Shown here piece after piece: positions 41,452 through 50,103 of a DNA stretch of 64,000 bases. A program made the translations under genes and the position numbers. Below the pieces are notes generated by a model. It had not been told where the DNA came from, searched no databases, and was given only the letters and a program-made list of their open reading frames with translations. The DNA is from Hymenobacter convexus (lineage in GTDB: Bacteria; Bacteroidota; Bacteroidia; Cytophagales; Hymenobacteraceae): positions 124,001 to 188,000 of the forward strand of contig NZ_JAUQON010000011.1 in the NCBI RefSeq assembly GCF_030580955.1. The letters run 5' to 3'. Every line of letters starts with the position of its first letter. Positions within the stretch are counted from its first letter, which is position 1.

Positions 41452-41654
41452 GGAACGAGGTAGAGGCTAACAAGTGAAGCTGAAACGTTTGGCGAAGTTA
41501 GCGACGCGGCTGCGCTCAATCGAGCACATAGCTGAGCTGGTCAACTTTCCGGATTTTCTATTTCCGCGGCATTAGCCAGGTTGCTTTTGAATTATATTTT
41601 TTATTTCTTGAATAATAGCGTATTTCTACGGGGCTGCTGTTTTCGGGCGCGAAT

Positions 41655-41662
41655 TATTTTTG
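41655..41662 (+). promoter_or_regulatory. -7 promoter box of the T9SS cargo gene
   Basis: TATTTTTG is a perfect TAnnTTTG match, 28 bases before the chosen ATG. The 238-base gap upstream is AT-richer than the coding sequence around it. Confidence 0.55.
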
Positions 41663-41689
41663 CCCCATCGTTCATCCATGCTTCCTTCT

Positions 41690-42859
41690 ATGAAAAAACT
41701 GTTTACTCTCTGCTTGCTGGCGGGCAGCGCAACGGCTTCTGCGCAAAGCCCTATCACCATTACCACTGCCCAATTTCCGGCCACGGCGGCTACCGTCGAC
41801 CGCTTCCAGCCCGCCACTGCTACCGGCCTGACGGCTCCCCAAACGGGCGCCAACCGCACCTGGGACTACCGCAGCCTCACGCCGCAGGGCGCCGTGGTGG
41901 CCAGCCCCTATGCGGCAGTGACTGGCACGCCGCCCTTTGCCGGCAGTGTTCGCACGTATACCTTCTCGCTGGCGCTCGGGCCGTTCACCATCCCGGCCAC
42001 GGCTTACCAGGGCTTCGATGCGGCGGGCTTCAGCCAGCTCGGCTCCGCGCTTTCTGCCCAAACCTTCCCGCTGGCAACCATAACGGGCGGCCCGAACGAC
42101 GTGCTCACCATTCCGGCTCAGAACATTGTCGTGAATACGTTGCTCGTGCCGCTGCCGCTCAGCAGCACGAGCCGGGTGGTGCGGGCCAGCCGCGTGCTCA
42201 ACAACTCGCTGCTCACGGTGCAGGCCTTCGGCATCAGTCAGGCACCGCTGCGTTACGTGCAGCGCGTCACCACCGTCGACTCGGTGGCCGGTTGGGGCAC
42301 GTTGCGCGTGCCCGTGGCTGGCACCACCACCGGCTCGGCTGCCATGCCGGTGCTGCTGGTGCAGCGCCGCTACATCGAGCAAGACAGCTTCTACCTGAGC
42401 GGGCAGCCCGCGCCGGCCGTGCTGCTGAGCGCGCTGGGCCAAACCCAGGGTAGTATCAGCCGTTCTTTCACACAGTATTTCTACCGTCAGAATTCCGCTC
42501 AGTACATGCTGGGCCTCAGCTATCCCGACGCCAGCTTCGGGACACCAACCGCCGCCGCTTATTCGGCCGAAACCAACCTGGCCCTGGCCGCCACCGCCCC
42601 GCGTGAAGTGGCTGCCGGTGGCCTCACGGCCTGGCCCAACCCCGTGGCCCGGGGTCAGGCGCCGCATTTTTCACTGGCCAACGTGGCGGCTGGCCAGCTG
42701 CTCCGACTGACGCTGCGCGACGCTACTGGCCGCGTGGTAAGCCGCGTCGTGGCGCCCAATGGCCAGCCAATGGCATGGCCTGCGCTACCCGCCGGCCTGT
42801 ATCTGGCCGAAGCCGAAGCAGCAGGAATCCACGCCAGCCGCCGCGTGGTAATAGAATAG
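41690..42859 (+). CDS. Secreted protein with T9SS type A sorting domain
   Basis: A 389-residue protein with signal peptide LCLLAGSATASAQ. The central part (about 25-300) is a beta-rich domain I cannot name, with NRTWDYRSLTPQG near the start. The C-terminal 80 residues are a T9SS sorting domain: LTAWPNPVARGQ, LRLTLRDATGRVVSR, LPAGLYLAEAEA and the final RRVVIE. It should cross the outer membrane by T9SS and be attached or released at the surface. ATG 41690 follows a promoter box at 41655. Confidence 0.85.
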   Translation: MKKLFTLCLLAGSATASAQSPITITTAQFPATAATVDRFQPATATGLTAPQTGANRTWDYRSLTPQGAVVASPYAAVTGTPPFAGSVRTYTFSLALGPFTIPATAYQGFDAAGFSQLGSALSAQTFPLATITGGPNDVLTIPAQNIVVNTLLVPLPLSSTSRVVRASRVLNNSLLTVQAFGISQAPLRYVQRVTTVDSVAGWGTLRVPVAGTTTGSAAMPVLLVQRRYIEQDSFYLSGQPAPAVLLSALGQTQGSISRSFTQYFYRQNSAQYMLGLSYPDASFGTPTAAAYSAETNLALAATAPREVAAGGLTAWPNPVARGQAPHFSLANVAAGQLLRLTLRDATGRVVSRVVAPNGQPMAWPALPAGLYLAEAEAAGIHASRRVVIE

Positions 42860-42886
42860 CCGCCGCGCCCGGTTGGTTAATTCACG

Positions 42887-42917
42887 AAAAAAGGCCGCTT
42901 GTGAGCGGCCTTTTTTG
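42887..42917. terminator. Bidirectional terminator between T9SS cargo gene and gmhA
   Basis: AAAAAAGGCCGCT and AGCGGCCTTTTTT pair around TGTG. It sits between convergent genes, so it can serve both strands. Confidence 0.9.
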
Positions 42918-42923
42918 TGTGGT

Positions 42924-43517
42924 TTAGGCTGTAATGACCAGCTTCTCAATCAGCAGAATCAGGATGTGAATCACCTTGATATGGATTTCCTGAATTCGGT
43001 CGGCGTAGCCAAAGTGCGGCACGCGGATTTCTACGTCGCTTAGGCCGGCCAGCGCCCCGCCGTCCTTGCCAGTGAGGGACACGACTTTCATGCCGAGCTC
43101 CCGGGCCGCCTCCGCAGCACGCAGGATGTTGGGCGAGTGGCCGCTGGTGCTGATAGCCAGCAGCACATCGCCGGGCCGGCCCAGGGATTCCACGAAGCGG
43201 CTGAACACGAACTCGAAGCCGAAATCGTTGGCCACGCAGGTCATGTGCGAGGCTTCGGTGAGGGCGATGGCGGCCAGGGCGCGCCGGTTTTGGCGGTAGC
43301 GCCCGCTGAGCTCTTCGGCAAAATGCTGGGCGTCGCAAAGGCTGCCGCCGTTGCCGCAGGTAAGGGCCTTGTTGCCGGCGCGCAGACTGGCGGCAAATAC
43401 TTCAGCCGCGGCGGCAATGCGGGCCAGGTTCGCCGGGTCGGCCAGAAACTGGTCGAGCACGGAGCGGGCTTCGTTGAGCTCGGCGTGAATGAGGTCGGAA
43501 AGGCGAGCGTCGGGCAC
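42924..43517 (-). CDS. gmhA: Sedoheptulose 7-phosphate isomerase (GmhA)
   Basis: GmhA turns sedoheptulose 7-phosphate into D-glycero-D-manno-heptose 7-phosphate, the first step toward the heptose of LPS core. It is a 197-residue SIS-domain protein with the signature TCGNGGSLCDAQHFAEELSG and later ISTSGHSPNILRAA, SLTGKDGG and HIKVIHILILLIE. It uses a GTG start; no nearby ATG is in frame. No gmhB or hldE is in the window, so the pathway genes are scattered. Confidence 0.94.
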   Translation of the reverse strand: MPDARLSDLIHAELNEARSVLDQFLADPANLARIAAAAEVFAASLRAGNKALTCGNGGSLCDAQHFAEELSGRYRQNRRALAAIALTEASHMTCVANDFGFEFVFSRFVESLGRPGDVLLAISTSGHSPNILRAAEAARELGMKVVSLTGKDGGALAGLSDVEIRVPHFGYADRIQEIHIKVIHILILLIEKLVITA

Positions 43518-43554
43518 TGTGGGTGGAAGTGTTGTTCGAATTGAGAAAAAAGCC

Positions 43555-43643
43555 TGTCTTCCTGAGTGCAGCGAAGGACCTTATCGCCGTTAAACGACTA
43601 ACGTTCGAACATGATAAGGTCCTTCGCTGCGCTCAGGATGACA
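43555..43643. repeat. Dispersed palindromic repeat, family 1 (copy C)
   Basis: Arms 43555-43585 and 43613-43643 are reverse complements with one or two differences and the core CCTGAGTGCAGCGAAGGACC. The centre of 27 bases is unique. It begins 15 bases after the stop of the - strand gene at 43659. Confidence 0.9.
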
Positions 43644-43658
43644 AACATATATTCATAA

Positions 43659-44165
43659 CTAAGCCAGCGGCGGACGCTCGGCGGGCGGCGTGTTGGTCAG
43701 GCTGGGGTCGCTCTGCGGGAAAGTGGGATTGGGCAGGTGGTCGGGCGTCCGGTATTCGGTGGCACTCACCGGGCCGGCCGCCTGGCCTTGGATGGGCTGA
43801 GCCGGCAGGGGCTCGTTCAGCGTGCGGCCGTCGATGGTGCGGGCACTGGGCACACCCACGGGCGTGGCGGCGCGCTGCTGGTGGTCGTAGAGCTTGGCTT
43901 TGAGCTCGTTGATTTTGTTTTCCTGCTGGCTCACCGAGCGGCGTAGCAGCACGCTGTCCAGGTTTTCGGTGATGAGGTGCAGGGCCAGCAAGCCAGCGCC
44001 AATCAGAAACAGGGTGTAGTAGAAGCTGCGCTCTTTTTCCAGCACCGACAGGCCCGAACCCATGTCCATCAGGGTGGTGCGCACGGCCGGGGCCAGCACA
44101 AACAGCAGCGCCAGCAAGAGGTAAACCATTACGGCGACGGTAACAATGCGTTTGAGGGCGAGCAT
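43659..44165 (-). CDS. Membrane protein with coiled coil and Pro-rich tail
   Basis: A 168-residue protein of unknown function. Two hydrophobic segments (about 4-30 and 48-66) are followed by a short coiled coil (SVSQQENKINELKAKLYDHQQR) and a Pro/Thr-rich C-terminal tail of about 70 residues. The layout resembles small division or cell-wall accessory membrane proteins, but I have no family for it. ATG 44165 is used because the upstream frame runs toward the neighbouring repeat. Confidence 0.7.
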   Translation of the reverse strand: MLALKRIVTVAVMVYLLLALLFVLAPAVRTTLMDMGSGLSVLEKERSFYYTLFLIGAGLLALHLITENLDSVLLRRSVSQQENKINELKAKLYDHQQRAATPVGVPSARTIDGRTLNEPLPAQPIQGQAAGPVSATEYRTPDHLPNPTFPQSDPSLTNTPPAERPPLA

Positions 44166-44219
44166 GGCGAAAAAGTTGGTTGAGGGCGAAATATAGGGGT
44201 TTACGAGAAGTTGGGGGTA

Positions 44220-44325
44220 GACCGTCATGCCGAGCGCAACCGAGGCATCTCGCTTGGGCTGTTAACTCAACGATTGGGCTAGTGGCGGCACGCGAGATGC
44301 TTCGGCTGCGCTCGGCATGACGGTC
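44220..44325. repeat. Dispersed palindromic repeat, family 1 variant (copy D)
   Basis: Arms 44220-44253 and 44292-44325 are near reverse complements with core GTCATGCCGAGCGCAACCGA. This copy carries the GCATCTC inner part also found in copy E, unlike the CCTTATC part of A, C and F. It begins 13 bases after the stop of the ABC transporter gene. Confidence 0.9.
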
Positions 44326-44338
44326 GTTTTGCCCTGCT

Positions 44339-46180
44339 TCACACCAGCGCGGCGTTGGTTTGCATGGAGCTCAAACGCTGGTACACGCCGCCCTCGCGCC
44401 GCACCAGCTCGTCGTGGGTGCCGCGCTCCACGATGCGGCCGTGCTGGAGCACCACAATTTCGTCGGCGTGCTGCACGGTGCTCAGGCGGTGGGCGATGAC
44501 GAGCGAGGTGCGGTTTTGCATCAGGCGCTGCAGGGCTTCCTGCACCAGCTTTTCGCTTTCGGTGTCGAGGGCCGAGGTGGCTTCGTCGAGAATCAGAATG
44601 GGCGGGTTGCGCAGAATAGCGCGGGCAATGCTCAGGCGCTGCCGCTGCCCGCCCGAGAGGCGCGAGCCCCGGTCGCCGATGAACGTCTGGTAGCCTTCGG
44701 GGCTGGCCGCGATGAACTCGTGGGCGTTGGCGATGCGGGCGGCTTCCATCACTTCAGCCTCGGTGGCCTGGGTGTTGAAGCGGATGTTGTTGAAAATTGT
44801 GTCGTTGAAGAGGATGCTTTCCTGCGTCACGATGCCCATCTGGTCGCGCACCGAGTGCAGGGTGCAGGCGCGCACGTCGTGGCCGTCGATGAGAATCTGG
44901 CCGGCGTTGGGGTCGTAGAAGCGGGGCAGCAGGTCGGCCAGGGTGCTTTTGCCGCCGCCGCTGCTGCCCACCAGCGCCACCGTCTGGCCTTTTTTGATGG
45001 TCAGGTTGATGTCGAACAGCACCGGCGTTTCGCCGTAGCTGAAGCTGAGGTTCTGAAATTCGATTTCGCGCTCGAAGGGCGGCAAAACGGCCGCATCGGG
45101 CCGGTCGCGGATGGCCGGCTCGGTGTCGATGATGCTCAGCACCCGCTCGCCGGCCACCAGCCCGCGCTGGATGTTGCCGAACGAGCTCGACAGCGCCTTG
45201 GCCGGCGTGAGCACCTGCGAAAACAGGATGATGTAGCCGATGAACTTGGCCGCCGTCAGGTCCGACTGCCCGCCCAGCACCAGCATGCCCCCAAAATAGA
45301 GCAAGCCGGCCACCACCGTCACGCCCGCAAATTCGGAGAAGGGCGAGGCCAAATCCCGGGTGTTGTCGATGTTGCGCGAGGTGCGGGCGTACTGGTCGTT
45401 CTGGTCCATGAACTTGCCCAGAATGTACCGCTGCGCATTAAAAGCCTTGATGACGCGTACGCCGCCCAGCGTCTCGTCAATCACCGAAAGCATGGTGCCC
45501 AGCGTTTTCTGGCTCAATTTGGCCTGCTTGCGCAGCCGCTTCGACACCGAGGCGATGATGCCGCCCGAAATCGGCAGCAGAATCAGCGAAAACAGCGTGA
45601 GCTTGGCCGACATCGTGAAGAGCACCACGAAGTAGAACACAATGGTCAGTGGGTCGCGAATGACGCCCGTCAGCGTGTTCACCACCGAGGTTTCGACTTC
45701 CTGCACGTCGTTGGTGAAGCGCGACATAAGGTCGCCCTTGCGCTCGCCGCTGAAAAAGCTGAGCGGCAGCTGCAGAATGCGCTGGTACAAATCGAAGCGC
45801 AGGCCCCGAATGACGCGGGCCCGCACCCGGGCAATGAGCCGCAGGCTAAGGTAGCGAAACAGGTTGCTGAAAAACACCGACACCACCACCGACCCGCACA
45901 CAAACGAAAGCGCCCCCATGCGCCCGTAGGCCGCAATTACCTGCCCGAAATAATAGTAAAAGGCATCCGTGACGTAGCTGACGCTCAAGGCAAAGTGCGG
46001 CAGCGCCTTTGGTATCTTCGTCGCCGTCTCGGTCTGGTTAAACAGCACGTTGAGCAGCGGAATGATGAGCGTGAAGTTGAAGATGCTGAACACGATGGTC
46101 AGCACCGTCAGCACGAAGTACAGCGGCAGAAAGTCGGCGTAGGGCCGCGCGTACTGCAGGATGCGCAGGTAGGTTTTCAT
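44339..46180 (-). CDS. ABC transporter, permease and ATPase fused (MsbA-like)
   Basis: An inner-membrane exporter half-transporter, 613 residues, that works as a homodimer. Residues about 1-340 hold six membrane segments. The ATPase part has Walker A GSSGGGKSTLADLLPRF, signature LSGGQRQRLSIARAIL, Walker B PILILDEATSALD and the His switch IAHRLST. The likely substrate is lipid A or another lipid-linked glycan, based on similarity to MsbA and on the neighbours Wzi and GmhA. The family is broad, so this remains inference. Confidence 0.93.
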   Translation of the reverse strand: MKTYLRILQYARPYADFLPLYFVLTVLTIVFSIFNFTLIIPLLNVLFNQTETATKIPKALPHFALSVSYVTDAFYYYFGQVIAAYGRMGALSFVCGSVVVSVFFSNLFRYLSLRLIARVRARVIRGLRFDLYQRILQLPLSFFSGERKGDLMSRFTNDVQEVETSVVNTLTGVIRDPLTIVFYFVVLFTMSAKLTLFSLILLPISGGIIASVSKRLRKQAKLSQKTLGTMLSVIDETLGGVRVIKAFNAQRYILGKFMDQNDQYARTSRNIDNTRDLASPFSEFAGVTVVAGLLYFGGMLVLGGQSDLTAAKFIGYIILFSQVLTPAKALSSSFGNIQRGLVAGERVLSIIDTEPAIRDRPDAAVLPPFEREIEFQNLSFSYGETPVLFDINLTIKKGQTVALVGSSGGGKSTLADLLPRFYDPNAGQILIDGHDVRACTLHSVRDQMGIVTQESILFNDTIFNNIRFNTQATEAEVMEAARIANAHEFIAASPEGYQTFIGDRGSRLSGGQRQRLSIARAILRNPPILILDEATSALDTESEKLVQEALQRLMQNRTSLVIAHRLSTVQHADEIVVLQHGRIVERGTHDELVRREGGVYQRLSSMQTNAALV

Positions 46181-46199
46181 GGCGTAAAAAGAGGTGCCG

Positions 46200-46550
46200 T
46201 TAAGGACGCCGGAACTCAGCAGTTACTTCAATTAAGCCCTGAATATGCTGGTTGAATTCGGCCAATTGTTCGGCCGGCACCCATAGCTCGTTGTGTTGGG
46301 CGTCGCCCACGTTTTGCACCGGGAACTGGCTTAGGTAAGCCGTCTCGACCGCAAACCGCACCACGTAGCCCACGCCGTAATAAGGCACGTTCCAGTCGCG
46401 GCTGATTTGGTTAGCGTAATCCTCGTTTGTGACCGGGTAAAAAATGGGTTGTTCCGGCAGGCGCGGCGGAAAGGCCCGCCAGCCGCTGGCCGCAATCAGG
46501 TCCAGTTCCTGTTGGTTAACCGGACGAAATAAATCGGTGGTGTTGGCCAT
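46200..46550 (-). CDS. Small conserved protein (often named ADP-ribosylation/crystallin J1)
   Basis: A 116-residue soluble protein. Motifs LIAASGWRAFPPRLPEQPIF, NEDYANQISRDWNVPYYGVG, YLSQFPVQNVG and LWVPAEQLAEFNQHIQGLIE match, from memory, small bacterial proteins given that name; true enzyme activity is not shown for them. It lies 3 bases after the Wzi gene and 19 before the ABC transporter gene, so the three form one operon. Confidence 0.75.
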   Translation of the reverse strand: MANTTDLFRPVNQQELDLIAASGWRAFPPRLPEQPIFYPVTNEDYANQISRDWNVPYYGVGYVVRFAVETAYLSQFPVQNVGDAQHNELWVPAEQLAEFNQHIQGLIEVTAEFRRP

Positions 46551-46553
46551 GAT

Positions 46554-48431
46554 TTAAAATTCGTGCAAGCGCTGGGCAATGTTCCAGCGCAGGGCCAGCG
46601 AGGCGTAGGTTTCGTTGCCGTTGAAAGCGGGCGTGAGGGTGTAAGTCTGGTGCCGGGCAATGAGCTTGGCGTCGAGAAACAGGTTGAGGCGCGGCTGGTA
46701 GGTGGCCGTGAAATCGGCGTGCAGCAGGCGGCTTTTGTTGCCCTGGCCCACGCGGTTGCCGTATTCCATGGGGTGCTGGTTGTATGAAATCAGTGCGTTG
46801 CCGCCGTAGTTCACCGGCGTGCCGTTGGCCAGCACATCAAGGCCCTGCTCCGAGTAGAAGGCCTTGCCCACCAGCATCAGGCGGGGCAGCGGCTGGTAGC
46901 TGAGCACGCCCAGAATCTCAGCCAGGTTGGCGCCCATGGGGTGGGCCAGGGGCTGCTGGTAGTTGGTGTAGGAGGTGTAGGAATCTTCGTGCTGATACGT
47001 GTAGGGGCGGATGTAATTGAATTCCACCTGCAAGTCGAGGTTGCGCAGGCCGGCCACGTCGATGTACTTGGCGCCCAGCTGCACCGCCTGCTTATTGGAC
47101 CACCAGCCGTTGCCCGCCCGGATTTCGCTCAGCTTAAACTCGTCCAGCACCAACTGCCCGTACAGCTGCGCCGTGTGCAGAATGTTCCATTTGAAATCGA
47201 GGCCAAGCACGGCGTTGTCGGCCGAGCCCACCTGCTGCTCCACGGCCCGATAGAAGATGACCGGGTTCAGGTACTGCAGCTCAAAGCCCTGGCGCTGGCG
47301 CACAATTTTGCCGTTCACAATGGTGCTGTCGATGCCCCGGCCGCCCAGCACGGTGCTCTCAAACACGCCGATGTTGAAATTCGGCGTCACGTCGAAGCTC
47401 AGGTGGTGCAGGGCCAGATACTTTTTGGGGTACACCGCGTCGGTGGGGCTGCCGGCGGCGTCGTAAGTGCGCTGCGCCGTGAGTTCGGCAAACAGGTTCT
47501 GGTAGTTGAATTTCCAGACGCGGGTGTTCACCTTCAGGAAGAAATACGGTGCGCTGTAGTCCGACAGAATCAGCGAGCGGTAACCGTTGCCGATGAAGTT
47601 GCGGTCGTGGGCCAGCTGCAGGTTGATGTGCTTGCCGGCCGCGTAGGTGATGCCGCCCCGGGCCGTGAAAAAGTCGTACTGGCTGCCGCCCACGGTCTTA
47701 AAAAACTTCCAGTAGCCTTCGTGCGGCACTATCCGGTCGCGCTCGATGCGCGTCTGCACGTAGCCCGGCACGGCCTGCTGGTTGTCGGCCAGGAAGGTGT
47801 AAAAACCCAATTTCTGGTCAATAGTGCCTTCCAGCTGCACGCCCCGCGTGCTCACGTAGCGCAGGCCGCTCAGGTCGCTGTCCTTGCCGCCCTGCAGCAG
47901 CAGCACGGGGTTCACGCGGAGGGTGAAATCCTCGGTTTCGACGTGGTAGAGGTCGGTCTGGTTACGGTAGAAGTAATCCAGAAACGGCTTGGTACTTTCG
48001 TTGAGCGCGGCGCCCCGCCGGCTGTTGGCCCAGTTGTCTTTCAGCAGATATTGGGCATTGAACCGGTCGGCCCGCGAAAGGCTGCCACCCGAGCGCGCCG
48101 CACTGTCCGGCGAGAGCATGCGCTCGCCGAGCCGGGCCACGGCGGCGCGGGTGTAGGGGCGCACGCTGGTGTGTGGGTCGTGCAGCGAGTCGGGCCCGAA
48201 CTTGATGGCGTAGCGGTCAATTAGGCGGTAGGTGTCCAGGTCGTAGGGCACGTAGTTGGCGCCCTGCGTGGTCTTGATGGGCGGCGGTGCCGGTTCGGGC
48301 ACGGGCCCGTCGAACACCACCCAAGGCGATTTTTCGGCCGGAGCGGGCGCTGTCGTCGGCGGCACCGTTTGGGCCAGCGTGGGGCCCGCCAGCAGCGCCA
48401 GTCCAGCGCCCAAAAGCAAAGGTTTATGCAT
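46554..48431 (-). CDS. Capsule assembly Wzi-family outer-membrane protein
   Basis: A 625-residue outer-membrane barrel related to Wzi, which anchors capsule polysaccharide at the surface. The signal peptide is LGAGLALLAGPTLAQ, followed by a Pro-rich linker. A helical region comes next, and then the barrel with YVQTRIERDRIVPHEGYW, LAHDRNFIGNGYRSLILSD and LQYLNPVIFYRAVEQQVGS, typical of the family. It leads an operon with the small protein and the ABC exporter. ATG 48431 is the start of the signal peptide. Confidence 0.85.
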   Translation of the reverse strand: MHKPLLLGAGLALLAGPTLAQTVPPTTAPAPAEKSPWVVFDGPVPEPAPPPIKTTQGANYVPYDLDTYRLIDRYAIKFGPDSLHDPHTSVRPYTRAAVARLGERMLSPDSAARSGGSLSRADRFNAQYLLKDNWANSRRGAALNESTKPFLDYFYRNQTDLYHVETEDFTLRVNPVLLLQGGKDSDLSGLRYVSTRGVQLEGTIDQKLGFYTFLADNQQAVPGYVQTRIERDRIVPHEGYWKFFKTVGGSQYDFFTARGGITYAAGKHINLQLAHDRNFIGNGYRSLILSDYSAPYFFLKVNTRVWKFNYQNLFAELTAQRTYDAAGSPTDAVYPKKYLALHHLSFDVTPNFNIGVFESTVLGGRGIDSTIVNGKIVRQRQGFELQYLNPVIFYRAVEQQVGSADNAVLGLDFKWNILHTAQLYGQLVLDEFKLSEIRAGNGWWSNKQAVQLGAKYIDVAGLRNLDLQVEFNYIRPYTYQHEDSYTSYTNYQQPLAHPMGANLAEILGVLSYQPLPRLMLVGKAFYSEQGLDVLANGTPVNYGGNALISYNQHPMEYGNRVGQGNKSRLLHADFTATYQPRLNLFLDAKLIARHQTYTLTPAFNGNETYASLALRWNIAQRLHEF

Positions 48432-48680
48432 AAATAGAGATAATGCTTCTGATAAAGTAACCCGGCACCTTCGGCCCGCAGGCTCCGGCGGCAATTTTTT
48501 AACAAACCTACGCAGGCCATCGTTGGCAAGGAGGAGCCCGGGCTCGCCGGGGCCAGCCCAGTGGGCCTTACCAATAAGACGATTTCGCCGCCCGTTTCTT
48601 GCCTGCCGCCGGTTTTTGTGCCAACTTCGGGGCCCCTGCCGGGTTCTGTTTCCCAGCGTCACCATCCTTTTCCTTTTCGC

Positions 48681-49388
48681 ATGGCCACTGCTCCGCTCTC
48701 CACTGCTGCCGCCTCGGGCCCTTCCGAAGCAGCCAACGCCCTGGCCAACATCCACGTGGTGTGCGCCGAGCCCAGCATCGCCAACCATTTCCTGGCCGAG
48801 CTGCGCGACAAAGACGTGCAGAAGGACAGCCTGCGGTTCCGCCGCAACCTGCAGCGCCTGGGCGAAATCATTGCCTACCGCATTAGCGCCCACCTCAGCT
48901 ACACCGACAAAACCATCCAGACGCCGCTGGCCGAAACCACCGGCAAGCTGCTGCACGATTTCCCCATTCTAGCCACCGTGCTGCGCGCCGGCCTGCCGTT
49001 TCACCAAGGCTTTCTAAATTATTTCGACCAGTCGCCCAGCGCTTTCGTGGCGGCTTACCGCGTCGAGGGCACCGCCCAGGTGCAGGTGCAGGTCGATTAC
49101 CTCTCGGCTCCCAGCCTGGATGAGCGGGTGCTCATCCTCGCCGACCCCATGCTGGCCACCGGCAAAAGCCTCGTGCAAACCTACCGGGCCATGCTGCGCT
49201 TCGGCACGCCGCGCCAGGTGCACATTGCGGCCGTCATTGCCTCGCCCGAGGGCCTGGCCTACGTGGCCCGCGAAATCCCGGAAGCCAACCTTTGGGTGGC
49301 CGCCATCGACGAAAAGCTCAACGAGCAGGCCTACATCGTGCCCGGCCTCGGCGACGCCGGCGACCTGAGCTACGGCAGCAAGCTGTAG
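48681..49388 (+). CDS. upp: Uracil phosphoribosyltransferase
   Basis: Upp makes UMP from uracil and PRPP. It has 235 residues, slightly longer than usual because of an Ala/Ser-rich N-terminal stretch before the family start at NIHVV. The PRPP loop is ILADPMLATGKS and the uracil-binding C-terminal part is EQAYIVPGLGDAGDLSYGS. It is divergent from Wzi, with 249 bases between that hold no clear promoter box. Confidence 0.95.
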   Translation: MATAPLSTAAASGPSEAANALANIHVVCAEPSIANHFLAELRDKDVQKDSLRFRRNLQRLGEIIAYRISAHLSYTDKTIQTPLAETTGKLLHDFPILATVLRAGLPFHQGFLNYFDQSPSAFVAAYRVEGTAQVQVQVDYLSAPSLDERVLILADPMLATGKSLVQTYRAMLRFGTPRQVHIAAVIASPEGLAYVAREIPEANLWVAAIDEKLNEQAYIVPGLGDAGDLSYGSKL

Positions 49389-49449
49389 CCCAACGGGCCT
49401 GCACGCGGGAATTTGTCGGGCAAATTGAACCCTGGCCCCTCGAAATGGG

Positions 49450-49457
49450 TATCTTTG
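49450..49457 (+). promoter_or_regulatory. -7 promoter box downstream of upp
   Basis: TATCTTTG is a perfect TAnnTTTG box, with TTG at 49425-49427, 22 bases upstream. It implies that the next gene starts after about 49461 and helps to choose its start codon. Confidence 0.6.
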
Positions 49458-49543
49458 CCACGCGCCCACCCCGCGTTTGTTGCCCCCTTCCACCGCCCGT
49501 TTTTCGTCAGCCCGTGCTTCATCCCGCCCTTAAATGTGCGTCT

Positions 49544-49966
49544 GTGTTCCTGTTGAGCACGGTCAAATTTTTGGGCGGCCCGTTGGCCGGGGCTTCCATG
49601 GGCCTGCACTTCTGGCAAACGCTGGCCCTCACCGTAGCCGGCATGATGACCAGCGTGTTCATCTTCTCAGGTGTGGGCCGCGCTTGGATGCAGCACCGCC
49701 AAAAGCAGCGCCGCCTGCGCCGCGAGCCCATCTTTACAAAACGCTCACGCAACATTATCAAAGTGTTTCGCAAGTTTGGGATGGGCGGCATTGCCTTCCT
49801 CACGCCCATTCTGCTGTCGCCCATCGGTGGCACGGTCATCGCCACGCTGCTGGGCGTGCCGCGGCAGCGCATCCTGCTGCACATGTTTCTGAGCGCGCTG
49901 TTCTGGGGCTCGGCCCTCACGTTTGCCAGCATCCACTTCGGGCACCTGCTGCACCACGGGCATTAG
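49544..49966 (+). CDS. Small membrane protein of unknown function
   Basis: I do not recognise the family. The protein is about 140 residues with three hydrophobic segments (WQTLALTVAGMMTSVFIF, GGIAFLTPILLSPIGGTVIAT and MFLSALFWGSALTFASI) separated by a very basic loop (QHRQKQRRLRREPIFTKR). The topology is like small export or DedA-fragment proteins. The frame is open upstream past 49445 (ATG), but the promoter box at 49450 makes GTG 49544 or ATG 49601 more likely. The start is uncertain. Confidence 0.6.
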   Translation: MFLLSTVKFLGGPLAGASMGLHFWQTLALTVAGMMTSVFIFSGVGRAWMQHRQKQRRLRREPIFTKRSRNIIKVFRKFGMGGIAFLTPILLSPIGGTVIATLLGVPRQRILLHMFLSALFWGSALTFASIHFGHLLHHGH

Positions 49967-49987
49967 GACAGAATTAGCAATAAAAAA

Positions 49988-50083
49988 GAACGTCATGCTG
50001 AGCGCAGCCGAAGCATCTCTACCTCAGTAGTAAATAATTACTTGTGCGGTAGAGATGCTTCGGCTGCGCTCAGCATGACGTTC
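49988..50083. repeat. Dispersed palindromic repeat, family 1 variant (copy E)
   Basis: Perfect 36-base arms, 49988-50023 and 50048-50083, core GTCATGCTGAGCGCAGCCGA. It fills the gap between two convergent genes, 22 bases from one stop and 20 from the other, and could end both transcripts. Confidence 0.92.
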
Positions 50084-50103
50084 CGGTTTTTACGTTCTAG
50101 TTC

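Noticed and set aside
44360..46255. 631-codon + strand frame opposite the ABC transporter
   Set aside because: Composition is typical of an antisense shadow and the - strand has all ABC motifs.
49534..49977. Alternative + strand frame (147 codons) over the small membrane protein
   Set aside because: The product is basic and low complexity, while the other frame has three good membrane segments.
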